The position numbers and the translations under genes were made by a program. From the NCBI GenBank assembly GCA_027596035.1, contig JADGJA010000018.1:1-64000 (forward strand): DNA of 64,000 nucleotides, in the 5' to 3' direction. Source of the stretch: Thoreauomyces humboldtii. Its lineage: Eukaryota > Chytridiomycota > Chytridiomycetes > Spizellomycetales > Powellomycetaceae. The first letter of the stretch is position 1. The number at the start of each line of letters is the position of its first letter. The notes beneath the pieces were generated by a model, which worked only from the letters and a program-made list of their open reading frames with translations, was not told the DNA's origin and did not search any database. Below, in pieces: positions 45,096 through 60,246 of the stretch.

Positions 45096-47034
45096 ATCGA
45101 TTTCTGATTCAATAGATTCAATAGAACGGCAATCTGCGCTCATATCCCACACGTGGAACTTGTGATCGTAAAATGAACAGGTCCCTAATATCTCCGTCGG
45201 ATGTTCGCGTTCTGTCCCATAACTCCAGTCCACTCCGTACGCTAGCGATCTATGCTGCTTGTAAGCCACGAGAGTGCCTACGGAAGCCGAGTCTGTAGCA
45301 ATCATACGGTTAGTTTACCTGGAAGATCCTTCCAAAACTGTCGGTTCTTACCTATGTCAACGTGTAATACTTTGACGCCGCCGTGCATGCACGCCGCAAG
45401 CAGACGCGTTGGATCACGAGGGTGCCACTTCAACCGCCATACCCCACCTCCCGCTTGGTAATCTATCAGAGGGCTCCTCATGGCGCGCGTGTCCCAAATG
45501 AGAACGCGCTCGTCGTAACTACGGCGAGATAAGCATGGTAACGTTTTTGGCTTCACACTGAAACTACACCTTACCTGCCAGTTGCAAGGATATGTTGCCG
45601 ATGAGGATGTGATTGTATGCTGCAGACGCCGGCTTCGTGCCTGTTTGGAGGACGATTAGATCTAGATTCAGTAACTCCGAAGATATTTGCGCTCCCAGAC
45701 TCCATCTCTTTTTTCTAAACCCGACCTTACCGTCTACTTGTAAGACTTGGCGCATCCGTTCCCATTCGAGTGTCCCACCTCTTGAGCAACGCGTCGTCTC
45801 CGCCCGTGAAGACGGTAGCAGGATCCCAATAGTCAAAAGCAGCGATCCATGCCTCAAACTCATGTGCGTGCCATTCCATCGCCTTGCGGATCTGGCCGCC
45901 TGCAAGACTGAGGAGAGAGATGTTGCCGTCGCTTTCGCTCACGACTAACTTTGGGTCCGCGCTGGGAGGTCGAAACCCACGCTGTCAGTCTCTTCGAAAG
46001 CCGTTACTGGCTGGGTGTCGCATAGATCTCACCTTGCATCGAGTCGGTTCGACCAATCCAACGAGAGGCTTAGAATTCCGTCTTTGCCGTTGTGAAAGGT
46101 GGAAACGGGGAGCAATTCTGGGAAACACTATCGACGATGTTCTGATTTCAGTTTCCTGTACCCTGCGGCCTGTAGCGATGCTAGAGCGACTTCGAGCACC
46201 TCATCCAGCTTGTACAGTTTCGTGTGACCAAGAGCATCTACTACAGCAAGCTGTGGACTGCCATCGATGGTATGGTGGGACCTTCATGACGCATCTTTTT
46301 CTCAGCTCCTGGCTCTTCGACTACTTGGTCCGCGACCGGAGACGGACTGCATACCATTTCATGTCGAGGATCGCTCCACCATTCATCCGATACTGCTCTT
46401 TACTGAGAAAAGTACAGCACTATCAGTCACGTGCCAAGACCCGTTTCCCATCAAAGAAGCCGCAAACTCACACCGACACGAATCCCATGTTGTCATCGTA
46501 TGGATTAGAAGGCTTGACCGTATATACCAGAAGCCTTCCGAGTCTACTAGCGGGCGCATCCTCAGGCTGATCATCATCCTCCGCATCCCCAGCGTTGACC
46601 CCAGGTGGTGGCTTTTGATCTGCTGCCGGCTCCTCTACGGGGTTTGAGGTGGTGGCAGCAGGAACCCAGAGACCCCCATCCTTCACCACCTGGTATGTTC
46701 CGACGACGACAACTTCGCTGCGATTGGAGATGGGACAGAACTCGACCGCGTCTGCGCTGTACTCTGTATCTATTGGGACGTGCAGCCTTGTCCTTGCCTT
46801 CATCATTACCGTGCTTTGCAAGCAGCTGGGAGCGAGCATCAACGGAAGTGACTCTGAGAGAGTGGCGCGAATGTTGATACAACTTCGACAGTCACCTGCG
46901 CTCTGCTTGTCCGAAACCTTGCGCAGCAAAGTTCGGCTCGTGTCCAGTCGCTGACAGTCCACGAAAGATTCCAATTCTTTCCATGCCCTCTCCAGTGCGA
47001 TTCCTCTCGAGAGGTAAGGGCCGGCTTGGGACAT
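45000..47034 (-). CDS. DPH7: Diphthine methylesterase DPH7 (WDR85)
   Basis: Eight exons: 47034-46472, 46402-46355, 46281-46200, 46127-46033, 45961-45731, 45640-45575, 45518-45352 and 45292-45000, 514 residues, phases close. Landmarks: DTEYSADAVEFCP, VVVGTYQ, RLGRLLVYTV, GGAILDMKW, HAHEFEAWIAAFDYW..GGDD, GVCSIQSHPHRQHILATGSYDE, GGGVWRLKWHP and the final LAYGVDWSYG..LGTCSFYDHKFHVWD. The enzyme removes the methyl ester from diphthine on elongation factor 2, before the amidation that completes diphthamide. Each splice restores a family motif. The first ~80 residues are longer than in animal homologues, and the start is uncertain because no internal ATG is clearly preferable. The last ~45 residues lie antisense to the VOC gene's 3' end. 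Confidence 0.93.
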
Positions 47035-47133
47035 ACAACGAATCTCATGACTCTATTGGATACACAACGACGATTTAGGAAAATAAAAAAAAAGAAAACG
47101 AAAAAGATTGAAAGTCACAACGCGCGTCCCGGC

Positions 47134-49239
<2,106 letters not shown>

Positions 49240-50101
49240 GCTGGGCGTGTGAGAGAACGAGAGAGGAGAAGAGCGAGGTGATTGGGGACGAGAGGTCGTT
49301 GCAGATGGGATCCGAGCAAGCTGGAGAGGGGGGGCTGCTGGGAGTAAATAAGGAGGCTGTATGGGTCTCTATTCGAAGCCGTTGTCCGTGCTCTATGTAG
49401 ATATTGATCTTGTATTTGGAGAGAGGAGTCAAACAACAAGAAGAGGGGGAGGGGAAGAGATGGGCGGGAAAGGAGAGAGAGAGACGGAGTCGACTTGGGA
49501 CTGCGCAGGGAAAAGAAAGGCGGAGAAGAAGGGGAGAGAGAGAGTCCGAGGGAAAAGACAAAAAAGCGCTTCGACAGGATGCAGATCAAGCACTGCGCCG
49601 CAAAACCAATCTTTGGACAGTGCCCATGTTCCGTCGCTCCTCAGTCACGACGGCATATCGGTACTGTATATTACAAGGGCAGAGAGCAAGGGGCGGCAAA
49701 GATCGTGAAGAAAGAGAGCCGGGCGGGAAAGAGGTGCGGAGCATGGGATATATGTTGCTCAGAGTTGCTGGACAAGAGCGCGAGTGGCAAGACTGCGAGC
49801 GAAGGGAGGTGAGGGATCGAAGCTACACAAGAGAAAAGCTGCAGATCAGGAGCTTATCCAATTGACGCATCAAAGTTGCGCTCTTGGACGTTCCCGGCGA
49901 AAGAGCTGCCTCGGGGTCGGACTGAGTTGACGTTCTGCGGTGCAGGCAGCAGGATCAGCGATCTGCCTAATTTATTCGGACATGACTCACCCCCTTTGTT
50001 CGGACGTATGACATCGTGAACTGCATGCATGAAAAGCGCTGGCACCAATCTTGCGACGTGGTCCACGGAGCCCTCGGCGAAGAACGACGATTACATTCAC
50101 C
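49240..50101. other. Divergent upstream region of DBP2 (-) and KNTC1 (+)
   Basis: About 860 bp. Purine-rich runs (agagag near 49460-49550) and open frames on both strands without features are present. Probably two promoters and a long DBP2 leader. No gene supported. Confidence 0.45.
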
Positions 50102-53100
50102 ATGCTAGCAGCCGATGATAGCAGCGACGTCGAGCATCTTGATCTGCCTCTGCATCCGACAAAAAGCAAATCGACAAACATCGACATTTCGACCGTAGAC
50201 CACGTCCACATCTTCGACTCCAGAACGACCTTATCAGAGAAAAGGCTAAACACCGGGATAATAGAGAGCGCAGATGCGGATGCGGACCATGTCATATACA
50301 AGGTCGACACGCTGGCGTGCATCGATGCATCTCAGGTGGGTTCACAACACCGAACGAGCGAACGATGATCAACTGCCGGAATTGCTGGCAAGGTCGAACG
50401 GGAAGGACCTGCATAAAACCTTTGTGGAAAGAGCTGTCCATGGACCCGCGTTTATGAGACCGGCAGGACCGGATCCGATTGGCTTGGGCACAGCGCATAC
50501 AGGATTTATACTTTGATCGAGCTAACGCTCCGAGGCGCGGACTACCAGGGATCTAAGAACTTCAGCGCAATCTCCGCTGTTCACGCGGACCAAGGATTAT
50601 GCATCACCATTGACAAGCACATACACCTGCTCAATGCGGCGTGCTCCACCCACCTCACCACTATCGTTCTAGGTGCGTGTCACTCGAGCAGGAACCGATG
50701 ATCAAAGAGGTATCCCTGAGCCGATCCATTGATCTTGACCAGACTCTCCTGCTGAGCGTACCGCTTTCAGCCATACTGCTGCGTTTGCAGTCGTCGCCGA
50801 CAACTTGGGGACGATTCACTTTATTCATACCGAGAGCTCGACCGTACTCCTTTCTCGGGATTTGCTGACGGGACCTCTTGAGGATGACGGCACATCCACT
50901 TTCAAGTATTTGGGATTCGTCCGCAAACCGAGGTGGGCGTTAGCGGCGACATGCAGGAAGTTGATAGGAAAACTCGACTTTTGGCTCACTGCAGTTCCCT
51001 TAGCGAAGCAACGGAAGAGCTCCTGGTCGTTCTACGTAACATGGTCCTCTTCCGATTCACAAATATCGATCTTCGAAGCTTGGAGAGAGCGATGGCTGAC
51101 GGGAACCTGGCTCTTGTTCAAGAAGTGAGATCCCTCGGGGACTTTGTGATCGTGTATACCTCGTCTAATGCATCCGCACAATCAGCTTCATCAGGCGATT
51201 GAAGTTGAGGAAGTGGATTTCAACCAAGGCTCTACGGGGTTAACTCAGTTGCGGGATCTGATTCCAAATCTAGATCGAACAGGGAGAGAAAGACTTGTGG
51301 TGGTTGGTGAAGGTACGCGGGAGCTTAACAACTCGTGGGAATCTGTTCAAAGCACCAGGTCACTGATAAACCGGGTTTGCAGGCAAGCAGCCACTCACGG
51401 TGTGGCAGAAGTCTAGGCTTACTAAAAAGACAATCAAAACGGATTTTGTGGAGCGGATGTTAAAGGGATGCAAGCTGCAGAAGGTTCAAGTGGATGAGGG
51501 CCTGCTTTTGTTGCTGGACGACGCAGGAAATCTGTCAATATGGGACATCGACCGGTTAGTGACCTCATGGTTTTCGGGCGTGAGAAGCGTTGAAGGCTCA
51601 GCGGCGCGTTCCAGATTGTTCGTTCTTCATCAATTTCGAAATACGGGCATAGTCGACTTCTCCGTATCGAGGCAACCATCAACCTCTGGACGCGGATCGC
51701 TGACTTTATTTGCTTTAGTCGACGATCTCTCTGAGCCATCTCGACTGCTAAAGATCATCAGCCTTCCTGACTTCACTGAGACTCATCGAATGTCTGTGGC
51801 GCAAGATTCCTGGCTCGTAACGTCTCAAACGAAGGGAAGGGCACAGGGTGACGAGCAAATACGCTTCATCGAAGGACTAGCGGATGGTAGCGGCGGGTAC
51901 GTTTTCTTCTTTGCTGATCTTCTTGGAGCATTTTCTGAACCCGATGTCCAAAGAGTCTCAAAATTGTATGTTCGAGCTTTGTCACAAACTGTTCCGCTCT
52001 ACCGCTTCGAGCAACTGCTTCACAGCAAACAATTTGACGAAGCGGAGAGATTTGCCGAGAGCTTCGCTTTGGACGTGCAATTCGTGCTAAAGGCTAAGCT
52101 AAAGCATATGGCATTGGAGATGGATAACGATGAGATGAGAAAGGATGGCGCTCTGGACTTGTTCTTGGATCGTATTTTTGCCGACCTCAAGGACGTTGAG
52201 GTAGGCATTTGCGCCATTCGTTAGTACTTCCGAACGAATCACTCATCTTCCTCACAGGACGACGCATTCTGTCTTGAGTTCTGCTTGCGGACCGTTATGC
52301 CTACATTCAAGGCTACCTATCGCTTGCTTGCCTTTGCTCGAACCTTATCACAAAACGCAGCGGGGAACACCAATACCACTGCCACGCCTGCCATTATCGA
52401 TGCGGTTTACCAGGCGATTCGGAGGATCGGAACTTATCAGCTGATCGCGTTTGAGAGGTTAAACGCCCGGGGAGGCCAAACTGCCCCGGGCATGCAAGGG
52501 GAAGCAATAGATGCGGCAGATGGATTCTGCGCTCGTGAATGGCAGATGCTACGTATGGCCAACATGGCCACACAGATCAGGGAGTTACTGCGGGATGGGG
52601 ACTTGCGGCTTGCAGTGGTCATCTGGAAGCGACATTACCTCGGTAAGTCTCGGAGTCTTTGAATGACTTGCCTGCGAAAGCTTGCTGAGATCTTCGATGT
52701 TTCAGATGAGGGTCTTCTCTCTCATATCCACGACATTGTCTCGGATATACCCGAGCATGCTTCCCTGGACGAATTTGTGCCTTGGCTACGGATGGAGGTC
52801 CTTCCGATCGTACAGCAAAGCGCGGATCGCACCAAACTGGCGCTGTGGATCGACAGCCGGGCTCGACTCGTCGAAGCTCGAGAAAAACGCCCACAAGGTG
52901 CTCTGGAGGTTGTGCGACTTCTCGATAAAGTGGCCCTGCCCGGCATGTCTGAGCCAGTTGGCGATGGGCGAGTAGCTACCAGCGATCAGCAGCTCTTCAC
53001 TCCCGCAACCCCCGCGTTCTACGTCAAAAGCGCCGTTTTGTTTGCTCAAACTAGCGGTATCTCTACCTTTGGCTTCGAAAGCAGCAGCGGAAAGGTCTGG

Positions 53101-56100
53101 GCAAATGGGCTAAAAAAGCAGCTTGAGGACCTTGTGTACCTTTGGGACAAGCACGATTTTTGCGCTACCCTCAGTGACTACAGCCAGTTGACGCTCAACG
53201 ACATCGCAAAGAACCTTTTGGACCGCGTTGCGGCCCCGGAGCTCTTAGGAGAGGCCATTGAAAAACACTTCGCGCCTTACGTGACAAAGAACGGGCTCAA
53301 CTTAGAGGAGCTGCTTGCAGAGTACTGCGTGGACCTCATGGACGGATCGGTGTCAGCCGGTGCACAGAAAGCAGCAGTGAATGACAGCTCCTGGCAGGCC
53401 AGGGTTCTTGCCATTCTGCAGTGCATGGAAGATCTTGAGACCAAGGTTGATGTGGTGATGGAGCTGATGAAACGCACGTCGGTGCCTTGGAGCGAGGACG
53501 TTGGCGATGTCTTCCTGGAGACGCTGCGATACCCCAGTTCCCGAAGGAAAGACGAGCTTCGGGAGCAGTACAGGCTTCTCAAGCTCAAGCGGATGCTGGT
53601 CATGTATGGCATCCCCTCGTTCAATATTTCGGACAAGACGCTGGCAAAAGCTCTACTCCCACGGATTCTGTCCCGCCTCGAGTTCCCTTGGGCAATGAAA
53701 GACGCTGTCCAGGTCGTAAGCGCATATCACCATTTAAGCAAAAAGGAAGCTTACCGACTCCGATTGACAAACCTGCTCGAAGCTGGATTGATAGATCGTG
53801 CCATCAGTCTGCTTCAAACGGGATGCGAGGACCCGGCAGCAGATATGCCCACAGCGGACGACGATGGCTTGGGCCTCGAGTTGGACGTACACCTGGATGC
53901 CATTGAGCAAGTCGGCGTAGGCAAGGAAATCTTGAACTACCTGGAGCTCGTTATGCAGGACGCTGTAGAAATGCAGTCGATCGCTTCACTATGTGACGAA
54001 GCGAAGAAAACGTTCTCGTGGGCGATCAAGGCGGCTGTTGCTCTATGTCAGGCGATTGTTCTCATTCAAGATCACCTTCAAGGCGTTCAGGGAGGGACGA
54101 ACGTTCCGATGAGCTCGTCCGTGGGAGCATCTGTTCCCGCCGGGGCGCCTACCTTTACGCACAGAGCGCTCCTAGCCTCGGCGCTGGATCCCGACTTTTG
54201 CGGTTACGAGAACGCAAAGGACAAACTGCAGAGTTTATGCGCCCTGTTTGAGGAGTTCGATGTCATGATGACCTTATCGGACTTTGCGCGCGAACCGCCA
54301 CGTAGAGCAGTCTTGGCGAGATTCGCCAAAAAGGTGTTCAAATATGTTGGAAACGTAGCGACAGCGGACCTCGACTCGAAGCGCGGACGCGGCAAGGGAA
54401 AGGGCAAAGAACGATTGGAAGCGGCGGTGAAAAACGAAAGCACAGAAGGCGACTCAACTCATGGAGCTCTTTACCGACTTGCTGCAGTGCTCGGTTTTGA
54501 ACGATCAAGATTGCGGGGCCTGCTCGCGGAGGAAGCAGCCCGTAACGGTGACTTCCCCTCGGCGCTTGCCCTCTGCAGAGAGCTGTTCGACAAGTCTCCC
54601 GATGGCGAGACGGCCCGCACTTTACAGCGAGTGGCACATTTGCTTACATTGTTTGCTGCGGACAATGACGGACAAGTGTTTCGCGACGCACGTGCCACAA
54701 AAGGAAGCCGATCATCCCGCATCACAGCCCGCATCGCGCGGCTTGCCGCGCAGGCTTTATGCGTTTGTGACGAGGATGCCCTTGAAGCCGCGCTGGACGC
54801 GTTCAAGAACTACGAGCTGCTTCACACTGTATTCACGCAATGCGATGCAGGAGACTACGAGGCCCTAGTTGCCCGAGACTCCCGCTCCGAGTCGTCCAAA
54901 GTGCCGGCAGACACAGCGGCGGCTAGCGGTTCGAGCGGTTCGTTATCATATGCGATGCCGTCCGCGTCGACAGAACGCAGGCCTGAAGTGAGTGAGCCTG
55001 TTATGGCTCGGGACGAAATGGAGTTGGCCAATATTGGCGACCGCTTCTCGGCAACTTTGTTTTCGGAGTATTTCCGGGAGAGTAGCCTCGTGCTGTCCAC
55101 CCAGCAGGCTATGAGGCTCGCCTGCGCCTTCGTTCTCGACACCACTGCAGCAACACCCCAGAACTCTGCCTTGCCTGGTCTCCAAGGAGAATCAACTACC
55201 GAAGTTGGCACCTCCGGGAAGGGCAAGCACAAATCGGCCAGAGGCCATCCTGGTTATTCGGGCCGCTTGCTCGCAGAGTACTTGATTGCGAACAAGAGCT
55301 TGCAGACTGTTCTTCGTGTATTACAACGAGCAAAGGAAGCAGTTCTTCGTGTAGGCGGTACTCGTGAAACTGCTACATGGGACAGCGTCATTGCGTTCCA
55401 CTTTGAGACTCTTGGACGTCTCCTCACAGCCGTCATGAATTCCCGAACGATTGATCAACGACTTGCCGTAGGATGTCTGGTCTCACTTCCTCTCAAGCAA
55501 GCTTTCGACGCTTATAAGGCTGGCATGAGCAGCACAGGACAGGAATACGCGCGTGTGCTGCGCATAGCCGGCATTGGAATCGCAGTCGCAACCGCCTGGA
55601 AGCAACGATCATTCCGCATCAGCTGCGAGGACTTGGCGGCCAACGCAAAGTGGTGGTATCAACTGCGTCTCCTGGGTATCCCCTTTGACAAGGACACCTT
55701 CAAGTACCGCACCGAGACCGGAGGCAATCAGCGTAGGATCGTGCCGCTTTTGCTCGCCCGTACCGGATTCGACATCCTAACGGCCCTGGAGTTTGCCAGA
55801 AGCTACGGCATTGAGGACGACTTTGTCATTATCGAATTTGTCACCGGACTTGTGAGAACCGCAGATGAGGATTCTGAATACCAGTCACGGGTAGCTGGTA
55901 TTCTGGATGATGCAGTCAACAAAGAGCGTTTGCTGACCGCGCTTGAAGGTGCTTGCTTGAAGCGAATATCCTCTTACGATTACGAGCGCATCCTGTTCGT
56001 ATCAACGCAAATCTTGCGTCTCAAACCGACCTCTGAGGCTGCTCGAACCGCACGTGAAGTTGTCGGCGTGTTGTCTGACTATGGAAGAACGACGAAACCT

Positions 56101-58332
56101 TCCTTGGAAGAGTTGCAGGAAGCAAAGCGGACATTGACAGGGATCTCAGGAGTTTCCGAACAGGACACTTTGGCAGCTCTACTGCAAGAATTCCCAAGGA
56201 GCCAGCAGCGACTTCCATTCCACGCGCTCGCTGTAGATCCGTGGCATGTACTTCATGCGGAAATGGCAGAGGATGCTATTCCGCGACTCAGGCCGCTCAG
56301 AAAGGCGCTTGACCTCAACCTCGACCAGTTCTATGTAGTCGCCATCGACAATATGTTCATTTCGCTGGCTGCCGCTACGGGAACACCTAATACTACAAGC
56401 CGCCTCCGCTTCGCTGACGTCAAGCGGCTTGTATCGCACATTAGTGACGATACTACCGCTATCGACACGCTGCTAGGAGTGGCTGCCCGCTTCCCGTGTG
56501 GTACCGATCGTGTAAGTGCCTACCGGATGGCATTTGCTCGGGCTGAACGTTTAAAACCACAAGCACCCGGGCCTGATGGTCACCCTATCAAGCGCCGCGC
56601 TGTGGAAATCCGAGAGCAGCTGATCCTGACCGAAACCGAGCATCAGCTTCGTAGCTTGGACATGGCCGACATGCAGCAACACATCGCCGTACACGATAAG
56701 ATGACGTCCCTGATGCACAACCTGTACTGGTCGAAGAGCGAAGTGGCTTTGGATCCTAGGAATGACCTCGATCTCCACGGAGTCGTCAACGACATCGCAA
56801 AGCGAAACGGAGTTGATGCCGATGGTTTCCGTACCTATCTTATCGGCAAGTGGCTGGCCGCGGAGGTTCCGATTAGCGAAGAAGAGCGTGAGATGTACCT
56901 TCCTTCGATGAGGGTGCAGATCCATAATGGCGTCAATTCGCGCGATGAGGTGGCCATCCAAATGCGTCTCCTTTACCTCCTCCGCGCCCTACCCGTTGCA
57001 GACGGGATCCACTACCTCCTCAACTTCGTCACTCAGCCAACCTCAAAGATCTTCACGCTGAACCGCGTTCGTGCCCTGAGCGTGCTCTTCCAGCTAGCGA
57101 GCCCAAAGGAACTCGCAAAGGACGGTTACGAGGACATCAAAAACTACATGCAAATGCTCTTATATCTCGCCGACTTCGAAGAGCTCCGCATCGTCATCTC
57201 ACTCAAAGAGTTCGAAAAGTGTGACAAAAAGGCTTTTGTGCGGTCCCTCTGGGTGAACCACAAAGACGAGCTTAAGGTCGTTCAACTCATCTGCAACATT
57301 TGCCTCGATTACGGCGTGCACGACCTGTCACTCTGGGAAAGCGCCTTGCACCGTCTGCTCGATAAGCACGTGTACCGCTATCTCCTCGGGATCCTCGAAC
57401 ATCTGACCTCCGTCAGCCGGCTCGCCCAGCTTCGGACGCTGCCGCAAATCTGGGACGGAGTGTTGTTGGGCTGTCTGACCCTCCTTGCCGACCCGCAGGA
57501 ACCCACCACCTTGGCCATGCAGGAACGGGTGCTGACACTCGTTCAAAAGTGCCCCTTCGTGACAGAGATACAAGTCGAACGTTTCGTTGACCACTTCGCG
57601 AAGGCGGCACTGCAGACTCCTGCAACCTTCGAAGATCTCCTTTACGCACTTCGAGGCATGGCGGCTCTTCCGCCAGCTCCGGGTCTGGCCGAAGCTATAG
57701 AGAAAACGGTTTCGAGACTTGATTCAGCTGAATTGATCATGGCGCTGGATGCCATGACTGGCGAACATGGCGTCCCTGGTCCACATGTCGAGCAAGGAGA
57801 GCAACTACAGCAGCAGCAGCAGCAACGAACCTGTACCTTCACGGCCACCGACACTTGGATTGGAAAGGTAAGATCTGATGTCCATGAGCGAGATCACTTC
57901 TTCATAGAGTTTAATCAACTTCTTGTCTTCAATGCAGACATGGGTTACGCGCGCCATCTACGATCGTATCGACGCTTCTGGAGCGTACGAGCATCTCCTT
58001 TCCACTCGGACGCACCATGCGGCGTTCGTAACCCATCTCATTGCCTGCGACCGCGCCGAAAGACTTGTTCGAGCCCTGGTCGCCGCTCAACGGTATGCCA
58101 AGGATGAGTCGAACCATCTATATCAGCGTTGACGTGAACTTTTCGCATATACAGCATAACTGGAGCAGCCGATGTTGTAAAGCAGTACTACGAGGCCCAT
58201 CCGCCGACGCCCGAAGATATTGCCCCTGCTGATCTCATACAGGTGCGTTCAGTATCCGCCGCACGTCTCCCTGTCGTGCTCACCGCTAAAGATCTTTTCG
58301 TATAGACATTCCTTGACACCCATCCTGCATGA
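50102..58332 (+). CDS. KNTC1: KNTC1/Rod, RZZ kinetochore-complex subunit
   Basis: Twelve exons: 50102-50335, 50406-50449, 50503-50672, 50791-50932, 50995-51124, 51195-51312, 51383-52200, 52258-52642, 52706-57867, 57938-58092, 58155-58242 and 58306-58332. They join without phase error to about 2,490 residues. The N-terminal third is a WD-type propeller (GNLSIWD). The helical rest shows Rod landmarks: RFEQLLHSKQFDEAERFAESF, DDAFCLEFCLR, LLGIPFD, QRLPFHALAVDPWHVL, LNLDQFYVV, a Sec39-like C-terminal part (LTLLADPQEPTTLAMQERVL) and the family ending (AADVVKQYYEAHPPTPEDIAP). Rod with Zw10 and Zwilch forms the RZZ complex, which recruits Spindly-dynein and Mad1-Mad2 to kinetochores for the spindle checkpoint. 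An alternative exon near 50717-50760 could add a short strand to the propeller. Confidence 0.92.
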
Positions 58333-58478
58333 CTTTGCGATGTAAAATAGCGGTAATTTTCGCCTTGTACCCATGTATTTCTATCCTGTCGCATTGTTCC
58401 CCCACTTTATACTAGCTAGTCGACCATCCAAAAATTGAACTGGATCGCAAAGAGTCCCCTGGCTCTTCACGATCGCCA

Positions 58479-59135
58479 TCAAACCCCGCCATGATCCTTG
58501 CGAAAGCGCATGATGCTGAGTCCTTCCGACCCGGCCCGCCTGGTCATGACCACATCGGACGTGTAACCTCCGAGCTCCCGCATCCTCTCGCTGATCTCCT
58601 CTGGCCTGTTCTCGTTGATGACCACCATGTAGAACAGACCGCGAGGAGACAGCATCCGGGGGACCAAGGGAAGCACCCGGTCGATGACCTCCCTGCCGTC
58701 CACGCCACCGGCCCAGCTTGCCTCGATGGAGTGGGAGCCGACCTCCTCGGACGGGGTGACGACGTACGGTGGGTTGAAGAGCAGCAGGTCGACGAGGTTG
58801 TCGCTCCGGAACGGGGGAAAGAGGTCCGCTCTCACGACGTCCATCGGAACCCTGTTCTGAGCTCCCGTGAGCCGCGTGGCATCGTTCGCGTGGGGGTTGA
58901 TGTCGGTGGCTAGGTATAGCGTTTGGGAATGTCCGAGAAGAGTGGCGAGAAAAGTCGAGACGCAGCCCGATCCCGAACCGATCTCGAGACAGATGAGCGG
59001 GGATAGATCGCGGAGAAGATTAACGTCCTTTTCTAAACTGTCCAGGAACAGGAAGGTATCTTCTGCGGGTTCATATACGTTGCGATAGTGTGCGCTCTTC
59101 AGATGGGAAAGGTCTGGGGTGGGGTGATGAGACAT
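58479..59135 (-). CDS. MTQ2: eRF1 glutamine methyltransferase catalytic subunit (MTQ2/N6AMT1)
   Basis: A single exon of 218 residues from the ATG at 59135. The opening TPDLSHL..VYEPAEDTFLFLDSLE, the SAM-binding loop LEIGSGSGCVSTFLA, the acidic ATDINPHA, and the catalytic NPPYV match HemK2/Mtq2. With Trm112 it methylates the glutamine of the GGQ motif of eRF1, assisting translation termination. An upstream ATG at 59264 in the same frame would add 43 residues, but family members begin close to the PDxxHL motif, so the inner start is preferred. Convergent with KNTC1. Confidence 0.94.
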   Translation of the reverse strand: MSHHPTPDLSHLKSAHYRNVYEPAEDTFLFLDSLEKDVNLLRDLSPLICLEIGSGSGCVSTFLATLLGHSQTLYLATDINPHANDATRLTGAQNRVPMDVVRADLFPPFRSDNLVDLLLFNPPYVVTPSEEVGSHSIEASWAGGVDGREVIDRVLPLVPRMLSPRGLFYMVVINENRPEEISERMRELGGYTSDVVMTRRAGSEGLSIMRFRKDHGGV

Positions 59136-59491
59136 TGGAGAGTACGATACAAGGGCAAGGGAGGAATGTCGTCGGGTTGTCAAATGAACGAGAGCAGACA
59201 CTCCCCGCTGTGTCTGTGCTTGTGCGACGTGGACTTGGACGTGGCACACGCATAGGAAAATCATGGCTCGAAATGGCTGAGGTCTGGGTGCTCAGCAGAT
59301 GTGCGCAAACCCTTCCTCATATCCCATAAAAACTCTATCAGTATAGGCAGATACCCCACACTCCATCATTCGTTCACCATCAGTAAGCGTCTAGTCCCGA
59401 TCAGAAAGGTAGATTCCATCTTCCGTCGCGTGGGTGCCATCTTCGTCTAGCATCGCGTTCTGACGTCTCGCGTTTCCGTCGGGCAGCAAGG
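59136..59491. promoter_or_regulatory. Shared upstream region of MTQ2 (-) and DUF1772 gene (+)
   Basis: A 356-bp divergent region, the first part of which could instead be the MTQ2 N-terminal extension. No specific element recognised. Confidence 0.35.
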
Positions 59492-60141
59492 ATGAGTCTC
59501 TATCCCTACTCCATTGGCCTCCTGAACGCTGTCTCCATCACCACCGGATTGCTTTTTGCGGGCGGAGCGACGTATTGCATAGTTTGTGAACATCCTTCGC
59601 GCGCGGACCTTTCGCCCGAAGCTGCTCGCAAACAGTTCCAGGGCTCATACCCGCGTGCTGCAAAGCTCCAAGGTATGGAACCTCTCTCCTGCGTCCCGTG
59701 CGCAAAACCAATTCTCACGTGAGCACGGATCCTCAGCTACGCTTTCCGTCATTGCCACGGCATCGAGTGCTGCTATCGCCTGGCTCGCAAACAGCCCTCG
59801 CCATGCTTGGATCGCGGGTGTTTTTCTCCTGATGCCAGCTTACACGGTTTGAAACGAAGCTGTTCCTCTTTATGTATCCTTGCGGGAATCTGACCGCTTT
59901 GCTCGCTCAGGTTGCTTTCATTTTCCCCACGAACAAACTCCTCCTTGGCAATCAGCTCCTCTCTCCAGATGAGCTGAATGCCACCTTCAAGAAGGTGAAG
60001 AGACCATGTCGCGTTTTAATCAAAAGGATCATACCTAACATTATTTTCCAGTGGGGTTACCTCCACACACCCAGGATTGCCATGGGCATTGTGGGAGCTG
60101 CACTTTTGCTCACTTCGAGCCCTTCCGCGCTGAGATTCTGA
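59492..60141 (+). CDS. DUF1772 family membrane protein
   Basis: Four exons: 59492-59672, 59737-59846, 59911-59994 and 60052-60141, 154 residues, phases close. Hydrophobic segments: about residues 8-30 (IGLLNAVSITTGLLFAGG), 62-78 (ATLSVIATASSAAIAWLA), 85-100 and 137-150. The family pattern is present: GGATYCIVCEHPSR, FQGSYPRAAKLQ, FIFPTNKLLL and the WGYLHTPRI motif near the end. DUF1772 includes anthrone oxygenases of fungal polyketide pathways and many small membrane proteins of unknown role. No polyketide genes are nearby, so no reaction is assigned. Confidence 0.8.
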
Positions 60142-60246
60142 ACGGGATTGAGCCATTTTGCGGCAGATGTCTTCACCTAAGTAGTCTGATAGTCACCTCC
60201 TGTACATTGAATCCGAAATATCGTCGTATCTACATGGTATGCGGCG

